This document shows, in pieces, positions 57,278 through 64,000 of a stretch of 64,000 nt of DNA. Numbering within the stretch: the stretch's first letter is position 1; every line of letters begins with the position of its first letter. The translations under genes were made by a program, and so were the position numbers. Location: positions 42,409,228-42,473,227 of the forward strand of contig OZ038378.1 in NCBI GenBank assembly GCA_964036045.1. The letters run 5' to 3'. Below the pieces are notes generated by a model. The model ran no database searches, was not told where the DNA came from, and saw only the letters and a program-made list of their open reading frames with translations. This DNA comes from Eutreptiella sp. 'Long Island Sound 2002'. Lineage: Eukaryota > Euglenozoa > Euglenophyceae > Eutreptiales > Eutreptiaceae.

Positions 57278-57597
57278 TCAGGGGCCGGGGGGGGTGGGCC
57301 TCGGTCTTCTGGGGTGTGCGCGGGGGGCGTGTGCGGGCCACTGGGTGGGTCGGGCGAGCCGCGCGGCGCGGGGCTCCTCTCGGTGGCCGTCTGCGGGTTG
57401 TTGACTGTGGGGGGTGGTGAGGGGTGTCCGGCGGGTGGGTCTGTGGCGGGCGTGCGCTGGTGTTCGGGCGGGTGGGGGAGGCCCGTGTTGCGGGGCCCGG
57501 GGGTGCGCGTGATGGTGGGCGTGTGTGGGTCTCCGGGAGAACAGCGAGAGGGGAGGGGCATGGGCGGGGATTGTGCGGTGGGGTGTGCTGTGTCGGT

Positions 57598-58920
57598 CTA
57601 TGTGTCCGCTCGCCGCGGAGCGCTTGCGTGGTCAGTTGTAGGCCGGGCGGTTTGGAGGAGAAGCTTGTCGTCTTCTGCTGCTGCGCCAAGGATTTTGCAG
57701 ACGAGCTTGCGTATCTGGTGGACCCCTTGGTCAGTGGTGGGAAGGGGGTATGCTAGCTCTGGGCTAAGACCCACGCCGCTGAGGACCCTGTGGAAGGCGT
57801 GGTACCCGCAGGTGAGGGAGTGCTGCGGTCTGTGGGGGGGAATTGGCCGCCTGTCCGGGCCCGCCTCGATTTGTCTGTGGGCGGTGGCGATGGCCCAAAT
57901 CCAGGGCACGGTCCCCGTGGGCGGCCAGCAGCGCTGGATCCAGTGGGTCAGGCAGAGCATGGCAAGTCCCAGGTGGTAGCCCGCCTTCCCTGAGGTGATT
58001 TGGGCCAGGGCGCGGGCTGGAAGCTTGTATCCTGGCCGGAGGACGCCCCTGAGGACCCTGTGCGGGGTGGTGGGGTCCTCTACTGCCCCTGGTGGGGCGG
58101 CCCCTGGGGCGAGCATGGTGTCTGTCCCTTTGACGAGCCATTGCGGGCCGGGGGACGTAGCCGTAGCGGCTATCACGTAGTAGTGCCCGCGCTCAAGGAC
58201 CGTACACCAGACCTCCGGCGGAGGCTGGTCACTGTCTGTAGGTGGGGGGGGGGGGTTGTCGTCTGGTGTGCGGAGGCTGGCGGCGCGGAGGGCGGTGTCG
58301 CGGGTTGGTGCGGTGGCCTGTTCCGACTGCTCCGGGCTGTTCTGGTCCGCTGGGTGGTCCCTCTCCGCTGGGGCTTGTCGTAGGCGTACGGTCCCTCGAC
58401 GTGTGACGTTGCTGTCGGTGTCGTGTGTCAGGGCCTGTCCCCACTCGATCGGGGGGATCAAGACGTGCTGGCCCTGGGTGCGTTTGCGGGCTTGCCAGAG
58501 TACGAGGTCTACGAAGGCCTCGTGGTGGCCGTTGCCTGGGATGGTAAGGTCCCGGAGGGCTTTGACGGTGAGCTTAGTCCAGTCCTCTCGTAGGCGGTAC
58601 CCGCCCAGGGGGGTGGTCAGGGCCCTGCCTTGGAGGGTTGCTCGGAGGAGGTCGGGGTCGCGGATGGTGGCCGGTGTGGGGGGGGGGTGCCCCGGGTCCG
58701 TTGGAGGTGGGCTGCATGGGTTGCAGGGGTCTTGCGCGTCTACGTCGACGTATGGTTGGCCCTGGTTGGGCTCTGCCGGGCTGGGCGCTGCCGGGTCGCT
58801 CGTTGGGTGGGAGATGGGCTTCGGGGCGCTGTTGTGGTGTCTCGGAGGCCCGCAGATGGAGATAGGGGGCGCGTACGGGGCGCGGAGTGGGTTAGCGGAC
58901 GTCTGGGTAATCCACGGCAT
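57598..58920 (-). CDS. Ulp1/C48-like cysteine protease ORF of LINE
   Basis: The 440-residue frame starts with ATG at 58920, 29 bases before the end of the RNase H ORF, in another frame. Residues 120-380 resemble a clan CE cysteine protease: FVDLVLWQARKRTQGQHVLIP, then GHYYVI with His246, GTDTM with Asp267, and RPQHSLTCGYHAF with Gln366 and Cys371. The order His-Asp-Gln-Cys followed by Gly is that of Ulp1/SENP enzymes, which cleave SUMO-type bonds or, in viruses, polyproteins. The distance from Asp to Cys is longer than usual. The first 110 residues are Pro-rich. The assignment rests on motifs only. Confidence 0.5.
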   Translation of the reverse strand: MPWITQTSANPLRAPYAPPISICGPPRHHNSAPKPISHPTSDPAAPSPAEPNQGQPYVDVDAQDPCNPCSPPPTDPGHPPPTPATIRDPDLLRATLQGRALTTPLGGYRLREDWTKLTVKALRDLTIPGNGHHEAFVDLVLWQARKRTQGQHVLIPPIEWGQALTHDTDSNVTRRGTVRLRQAPAERDHPADQNSPEQSEQATAPTRDTALRAASLRTPDDNPPPPPTDSDQPPPEVWCTVLERGHYYVIAATATSPGPQWLVKGTDTMLAPGAAPPGAVEDPTTPHRVLRGVLRPGYKLPARALAQITSGKAGYHLGLAMLCLTHWIQRCWPPTGTVPWIWAIATAHRQIEAGPDRRPIPPHRPQHSLTCGYHAFHRVLSGVGLSPELAYPLPTTDQGVHQIRKLVCKILGAAAEDDKLLLQTARPTTDHASAPRRADT

Positions 58921-61861
58921 GGTAATGGATGAGACGCTGCATGTGTTCCCTGGCGGTGGGGTCGGTGAGTTGCTCCGCGTGTGTTAACAAGAGGTGTTTG
59001 CGGTGTACCATTTGGGCCGCTGCTCTGCGGACTGCCTCTAGCTGGAGGTGCGCACCTGCCTCCATGGGGCTTTCCGTGTGTTTGCTGAGGTGTCGGTGCA
59101 GGGCCTGTGTCACCGCCCCTCTCATGGTGGCTTCTTTGACCAGGGGATCCGGGAAGAGGTGTTCGGTTGCCTGGTGTGCGTGGCTGTGGGTTGGCCATCC
59201 TTCGTGTTCTCGTAGGGTTTCCGCCGGGGACCAGCCCACTAGCGTGTCCCTGCCTGTATGGAGGGGGCATTTGTTGGAGTGTTCCCAGTCCTCCGGGGTG
59301 GTGTGGTCGCACGGGCAACGGGTGTGTTCTTCGTGGACGTGGATGTGCTTGCATGCGAGCCATCTGGCGACCCTGGTGAGGAATGGTAGTTCCTCCCTGA
59401 GGAGCTCGATGCGTCGTTTTTGGAGGTGGGCTGGGACGTTTGCTGGACGCAGTGCTGAGTGGTAGAGGGGGATTTGCAGTCTGTCCTGGAGCTCCTGGAT
59501 GTGCGCCCGGCTGTCTGCGTCGCCGAGCACGCGGGCGAGATGTTGGATGGGGTTGGGGTAGTGGTGTGCTCTGTCGTGGGAGGAATAGGGGGCGTCCTCT
59601 GGTACCCAGTCCGGGTTTTGATGGGGCTCGGGTACGGGGGGTATGTTTTGGAGGTGTGTGTGGCTTCGGCCAAGGTCAGGGATTTGGAGGGTTGGTAGGT
59701 GCGTTGTGCGCTCGTTTGCTGCCTGGTTGTCGACCTTACCATTTCCACATCGGTGTCTGTAGGACTCTTGTTTCACAATGTGGAGTTCCATGTAGGGGGG
59801 AAGGCTGCGAAGGGCTTTCCAGAGCAGCAGTGCCTGGGTGCCGAGGCTCATCGCCGTGGCCTTGTGAAGTGGTTGCCTTGCTATGCGGAGGAGCAGGTGT
59901 GTGTCCACAGTGGTGTCTCCCACGAACCAGACCCGGACGATGTGCGGGAGGTGGGCGGGTAGGTGGGCTGCGATCTCGGCGATGGCGTCAGCCATGGCCC
60001 CTAGCTCCCCGTGCAAGGAGGCCCCGTAGGTGGTGTGGCCCGTGTGGTGGTCCATGTGGTAGTGTCCCCCGGTGTGGGTTAGCTGCAGGGTGGCCCCTCC
60101 GGTGATGGGCGTGAGGGCGGATTTGCCTGAGGCGTCAGTGAAGAAGAGCCGGTCCGCCGGTGATGGTTGTGGGAGGCGGCATGCGTTCATGGGCAGGTAG
60201 GTGTATATGGCGAGGCCCGTGGTGAGGTGGGCTACTGGAGTTGTGGGCTGCAGGACGGGGGTGGCGTACACCCCTATTTCTTTGGAGATGATGTGTTTCG
60301 CTTGGGGGGACATGGCTATGAGTCCCTGTTCCCGCTGTCCTTGTGTGACGTAGGAGTAGATGTAGTGGAGGATGTAGGCTGTGTCTGGGTTTAGGTCGTG
60401 GCATGTGAGGGTTTGTGTTCGGTGCTCCGGTGTGTGACAGGAGTGGTGGAGCGGATAGTAGGGGTGCTTGTGCTTGCCCGTTCTGCCTGGTTCGTACATG
60501 CTGTAACGAATGACGACCCCTGCCGGGTCGGGGCGGGGCCAGGTTGGTGTAGTGGTGAAGAGCCATTTTGGCGCTCGGTCGGGGTTCCACGCTACCGTGG
60601 GGTTGGTGTCGGTGCGGTGGGACCAAGGAGCTACCCATACGTAGGCCTGTGGTGGTAGGTGGGTTGTGGGCCGGGTGTGGTGGCGTGCTCTGAGGTGTAG
60701 TACGGGCCATGGTTTGATTGATGCCTCGGGTTCACAGGCCCAACATGTGCGTTGCATGCTCTGGGAGTCATGGGGGACCCGTGGTAGGTCTCGGGCCGTC
60801 ATGTGGTGCTTCGGTATGCGCAATTTTGCCCCGTGGTGGATGTTGGTGGTCTGCGTGGGTTTGGCTTCATTCCGGGCCAGTAGTAGGGTGAGTGGTGGGA
60901 CTGGGCCCGTCGGCGGGGGGACAGGTTCGTGTTTTGAGCCGGTGGGTGCGTAGGGCGGTGTCGCTGGGATGGGTCGGGGGGGTTGCTTTTTGAAATCTCG
61001 GTAGGCTGCTCGCATGTCTTTGCTTCCGGGCAGAGTGTGTCCCGCTGCTCGTGCACTCTGCGTGAGGTACTGGTGGAAGAGGCGGTGTTGAGGCCCTCTG
61101 TTAAGCTGTAGAAAGGGGGTGTGGTGTGCCCCGCTGTGGTGCAGGACCCGCATTCGGGGGAGGGTGACGTATACTACGGAGAGGGAGGCCCCGACAAGGT
61201 GTATGGTGTGGAAGGTGCCCTTGGGGTGATGGTGGAGTTCCCCGCAGAGGACCGCTAGAGGCCCTTCCTCTGGGCACGTGTGGTTGGTGAGTATGGCGTG
61301 GTGTGGGGATGGGAGGAGAAGCTGCAGGTGGTTCCACAGGCGCGTGTTCATGTTGGTGGGCATGCCCGTCTGGTGGCGTACCCAGCGCTGGCACAAGTTG
61401 CGGGCCCGTTGTGCGGCTTTGAGGCGGATTGTGGTGACCTCGCGGACCTCTGGTGAGTGGTTGTGGGTCACGCGGTGAAGGAGGAGGGCGGTCTGTCTGG
61501 TGTAGGCTGCTTTCACCTCGTCTCCTATGGCGTCCCCATACTGCGGCCATGCCGCTCGGATGGTGCGGGTGGGTATGGAGGTGGGCCAGCCCCCGTGTCC
61601 TGCCCATGCCTTGGTCACGGCGCGTTCGGCCGGCTGGAGGGCGGTGGTGGGGTGTGTCAGGTGGACTGCTTGGCAGCCTATGGAGGCGTTCAAGACCCCG
61701 ATGAGGTAGTACGCCAGGCTCTGGTGGGACAGGGAGAGGGCCTTGGTGGTCGGGGACGCATATCTGGGGAGATGGGCGAGGTGTGATTGCGACTTGGGAG
61801 GGAGGGTGGCGTCCTCAGGGTTGGCCGCCTGGATTACCCCCAGGTGGGTGGTGGTCGTCAC
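58892..61861 (-). CDS. LINE RNase H and C-terminal Cys/His finger
   Basis: The open frame has 989 codons and no ATG near its left edge; it overlaps the end of the reverse transcriptase frame by four bases in another phase, so it is read by frameshift or is separated by a mutation. Residues 1-550 would be the thumb and a connection region. RNase H lies at about 570-720 with FFTDAS (Asp576), HGELGAMADAI (Glu619), VGDTTVD (Asp649) and GNGKVDNQA (Asp711), all catalytic positions kept. Near residue 870 a cluster CPCDHTTPEDWEHSNKCPLH resembles the Cys/His finger at the end of many LINE proteins. Confidence 0.8.
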   Translation of the reverse strand: MTTTTHLGVIQAANPEDATLPPKSQSHLAHLPRYASPTTKALSLSHQSLAYYLIGVLNASIGCQAVHLTHPTTALQPAERAVTKAWAGHGGWPTSIPTRTIRAAWPQYGDAIGDEVKAAYTRQTALLLHRVTHNHSPEVREVTTIRLKAAQRARNLCQRWVRHQTGMPTNMNTRLWNHLQLLLPSPHHAILTNHTCPEEGPLAVLCGELHHHPKGTFHTIHLVGASLSVVYVTLPRMRVLHHSGAHHTPFLQLNRGPQHRLFHQYLTQSARAAGHTLPGSKDMRAAYRDFKKQPPRPIPATPPYAPTGSKHEPVPPPTGPVPPLTLLLARNEAKPTQTTNIHHGAKLRIPKHHMTARDLPRVPHDSQSMQRTCWACEPEASIKPWPVLHLRARHHTRPTTHLPPQAYVWVAPWSHRTDTNPTVAWNPDRAPKWLFTTTPTWPRPDPAGVVIRYSMYEPGRTGKHKHPYYPLHHSCHTPEHRTQTLTCHDLNPDTAYILHYIYSYVTQGQREQGLIAMSPQAKHIISKEIGVYATPVLQPTTPVAHLTTGLAIYTYLPMNACRLPQPSPADRLFFTDASGKSALTPITGGATLQLTHTGGHYHMDHHTGHTTYGASLHGELGAMADAIAEIAAHLPAHLPHIVRVWFVGDTTVDTHLLLRIARQPLHKATAMSLGTQALLLWKALRSLPPYMELHIVKQESYRHRCGNGKVDNQAANERTTHLPTLQIPDLGRSHTHLQNIPPVPEPHQNPDWVPEDAPYSSHDRAHHYPNPIQHLARVLGDADSRAHIQELQDRLQIPLYHSALRPANVPAHLQKRRIELLREELPFLTRVARWLACKHIHVHEEHTRCPCDHTTPEDWEHSNKCPLHTGRDTLVGWSPAETLREHEGWPTHSHAHQATEHLFPDPLVKEATMRGAVTQALHRHLSKHTESPMEAGAHLQLEAVRRAAAQMVHRKHLLLTHAEQLTDPTAREHMQRLIHYHAVDYPDVR

Positions 61862-62612
61862 GACTTGAATTTGGGGCCCTTTGGTCCTAGGCCGGGGGTT
61901 GTGGCAGACCCTTTGATCATGGCCACTGACTTTGTGGGGTGGACGATGAGGTTGTTGTGGGAGAGGTAGGAGACAGTCACGTCGAGTAAGTCATTGGCCT
62001 GTTGGGTGACCGTTGGTCCGGGGTCCGGGGCATGGGGTTCGTGTGGGGTGTGTGCAACCGTGAGGTTGGTGTCGTCCGTGAAGCCAACCAGGAGGGAGAG
62101 GAGGGGGTAGGGCGCGTAGGCTGGGTAATCCTGCTCGATTGCGAGGGCCAGGGGGAGCATCACGAGAAGGTACAGGAAGGGGCCTTCTGCTTCTCCTTGG
62201 GGGACCCCGCTGCCTGGCTCCAGGAAAGGGGTGAGGCCTGCTCCAGTGCGGACCGTGTGTTTGCGGGTGCGGATGTACCCGGAGGCAAAGTTGTAGAAGG
62301 GGAGACCTAGGCGTTTCCACATCGCTTCTAGAAGGAGCCAGGGGGTGTTCGGGAAGGCTTGTTTGACGTCCGGGGAGGCGATGATGAGGTCCACCGGGTC
62401 CATGTCGGCGATGGTGTCCTGGAGGAAGATGGCCTCGTGTGGAGACCGGCCTGGGATGGCCCCCCAGAAGCTGGCTGGTATGTGGGGGTCCAGGTGGGGG
62501 CGGATGCGGCGTAGGAGGATGGTCCAGACGATTTTGACCTCCGTGACTGCACAGACTATGGGGCGCCAGTTGTCCGGGTTTGCCCAGTCCCCTTTTTTGT
62601 AGAGGGGGCGGA
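61858..62612 (-). CDS. LINE reverse transcriptase, 5'-truncated
   Basis: The minus-strand frame enters from the truncation point with VVRPLYKKGDWANPDNWRPI, the usual start of the LINE reverse transcriptase core. It goes on with the first catalytic Asp in SPDVKQAFPNTPW, the conserved GSGVPQGEAEGPF, and GFTDDTNL with the Asp pair, where Thr replaces the common Ala. It ends with TGA at 61858-61860. Any endonuclease and ORF1 upstream are missing. The frame would extend to 62724 only by reading antisense gag sequence. Confidence 0.85.
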
Positions 62613-63731
62613 CAACCCCTGGAGTCCGGCTCGTCGGACGACGGCTGGGGACCTGGACCAGCTCCAGGCATAGCCCACGCCCCTGGCGGAGCCCGCAGGA
62701 GTTGCCCCAGCACCAGAGCCCCATCTCTCAGCGCCCCCTCTCATCAGAGCGCGGGCCGCCGTGACGAGCGTGTGCCGCCCGTCAGTGGCAGTGAAGAGTG
62801 GCGCAACGAGTGGCTCAGTGCGGAGTACCATAACCGCCGTGGTCCACCCTGGACACTGGTACGCCGCCAACGCCCCGCAGCAGTCCCAGAGCCAATCCCA
62901 ATGGCCTGGGGGGGCGATACAGTGGACTTAGAGATGAGGTCCCCGGAGGAGACGTGGAGTGGGATGTCGGCAGAGGCAAGGAAGACGCGGAGGAGTTCGG
63001 CATTACCCCGCCGCGTGGTGTACGACGGGCCGCTGAACGCGGCCGCCAGCGCCGTGATGAGGAGGTGTACATTGACGGAGTACGGCGTGGACATCTAGGT
63101 TTGGCTTACATGGAGGAACCACAACTTAGCCACATGGATACCACGGAGGAGATGGAAGTGGCAGCCGTGGGAGTCCGTGGGGGACGCCGATTGGAACCTC
63201 GGTCGACCTCGCGGCCGGCCTTCATGGTCTCTAAGGCCGCGGATGCCGCCGTGTGGGAAGACCTGAAGGACATCAAGCCCCCCACGTACGATGGCAACCC
63301 CCTCAACCTCGACCGCTTCTTGGAGAAGCTGGACGATTGGGGGATGACCGTCACTGAAGACATGGATCCCGCAGAGGCGGAGAAATATGTCTTCAAACGG
63401 TTCAGGTGCCGCCTGCTGGAGGTGCTCCAAGAGCTATACTTCGTGGCGACCAAGGAGGGAAAAATCAAGACCCTCAAGGAAGCCAAGAAGTGGCTCAACG
63501 AGCAGGATCGGGTGGGCGCTCCGCAGGTGGCTGCCAAGCGGTGGAGGGCCATCAAGCTTCAGCATGATGGTCGGCGGATCCGCCTACGGGACTGGCGGGA
63601 CTTCCGGGGGCAATACACCCTCTTCCGCCGCAACGTGGAGGACTGGAATGAGGGTGACGAGCAGGCCCGCCTGCTCTCCATGCTGCCGGAAGCATGGATC
63701 AAGAGAGTCACCAAGGAGGAAGCCAAGAGAG
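62613..63731 (+). repeat. 1.12-kb direct repeat flanking the LINE, right copy
   Basis: This is the partner of 51467-52586 and begins exactly at the truncated 5' end of the LINE. It can be a long target duplication or an older tandem duplication of gag. Confidence 0.85.
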
Positions 63732-64000
63732 CCAAGTTCAACGACACGTTCAAGATGGTGCTCCCCAGGGAGTATCATCCAAACGTGTTGGCTTGGACAA
63801 GGAAGCATGTGGCGCGGGATGTCAAGCGGCGAGAGCTGCGGAACGCCCTCCTCATCACCATCACAGGCAATCGCGAGAAGACGGCGATGATGCGCCTTGA
63901 CGAGTGTGACATGGGCGGCCAGACCCTCTGTCTGCAAGCCATTCTGGCGCGGATGACCTGCGACGAGGTCCTGGACAGTGTCGGAGAGGAGGTACTCAAG
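62613..64000 (+). pseudogene. Capsid part of second gag family, right copy (partial)
   Basis: This matches 51467-52586 and then continues beyond the point where the left copy is cut. The frame shifts near 62905 and is then open from about 62920 to the window end. It includes IKPPTYDGNPLNLDRFLEKL, WLNEQDRVGAP and, in the part unique to this copy, KFNDTFKMVLPREYHPNVLAW and MMRLDECDMGGQTLCLQAIL. The stop seen at 52262 is Cys here. This is a Ty3-type gag capsid; the rest of the element lies to the right of the window. Confidence 0.7.

Larger units (their letters stand above)
52587..62612 (-). mobile_element. 5'-truncated LINE with RT, RNase H and Ulp1-like protease
   Basis: The element lies on the minus strand. 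Its 3' end, at the left, is a short tandem tail, GGTAGGGTAGGGTAGG on the plus strand. Its 5' end, at the right, stops inside the reverse transcriptase domain at 62612, with a few bases (CAACCCC) that fit either side of the junction. This is typical of target-primed reverse transcription that ended early. Order on the minus strand: reverse transcriptase, RNase H with Cys/His finger, protease-like ORF, then 5 kb of low-complexity sequence. It is embedded in a Ty3-type gag. Confidence 0.8.

Noticed and set aside
62613-62724. Extension of the LINE reverse transcriptase frame to 62724
   Set aside because: Beyond 62612 the minus strand is antisense to gag, so the extra 37 codons are accidental.

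Overview
The window is a transposon graveyard from a eukaryotic nuclear genome. No bacterial operons, rRNA genes or CRISPR arrays are visible. Almost everything that can be identified is a retrotransposon or a broken piece of one: Ty3/gypsy chromoviruses with a chromodomain after the integrase, non-autonomous LTR elements, a long LINE, a probable SINE and a TIR element. One intron with GT-AG borders can be argued. The chromovirus proteins remind me of elements in dinoflagellate genomes (Symbiodiniaceae), so a dinoflagellate or another TE-rich alga is my best guess; this rests on memory and is not proven here.

Layout, left half. An old tandem array of LTR-type units fills 1-43 kb. Each unit has a long AT-rich LTR-like spacer (143-2307, 29050-31207, part of 41895-43150) followed by a gag-like gene (from 6360, 34085 and 43248). 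In the first two units gag is followed not by pol but by an unrecognised intron-containing gene, here called Z (tail at 1-142, fuller copy 27590-29049). In the third unit gag is joined to a decayed chromovirus pol (35031-39118). Between spacer and gag sits a smaller LTR-like element (2308-6242 and 31208-33965) with a coiled-coil ORF; the left copy was itself hit by a 1.2-kb TIR element (4791-6029).

The gag of the second unit was then split at 6970/27162 by a Ty3/gypsy chromovirus of 20,187 bp (6971-27157): 2,377-bp LTRs, an initiator-Met-type primer binding site, a polypurine tract, target duplication AGAA, and an empty paralogous site at 34696. Its gag was in turn split at 11070 by a 6,967-bp LARD-like element (669-bp LTRs, target duplication ACAAG, no coding capacity). 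LTR divergence (about 4% in a sampled stretch of the outer pair, about 1% for the inner pair) agrees with this nesting. The chromovirus gag-pol lies in one frame but has five in-frame stops and a protease whose catalytic Asp is Asn, so it is dead.

Right half. From 43.2 kb the sequence becomes GC-rich. A gag-like ORF (43248-45366) carries a 1,244-bp insertion with a 16-bp target duplication. After a 3.6-kb stretch without recognisable genes, a second gag family appears at 49.2-52.6 kb and again at 62.6-64.0 kb. Between these copies is a 10-kb, 5'-truncated, minus-strand LINE (52587-62612) encoding reverse transcriptase, RNase H with a Cys/His finger, and a separate overlapping ORF that looks like a Ulp1/C48 cysteine protease. 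A strongly strand-biased, Pro/Arg/His-coding, low-complexity tail follows.

No gene here is a clear single-copy host gene. Gene Z and the exon-like fragment in the TIR element are the best candidates for captured host sequence.
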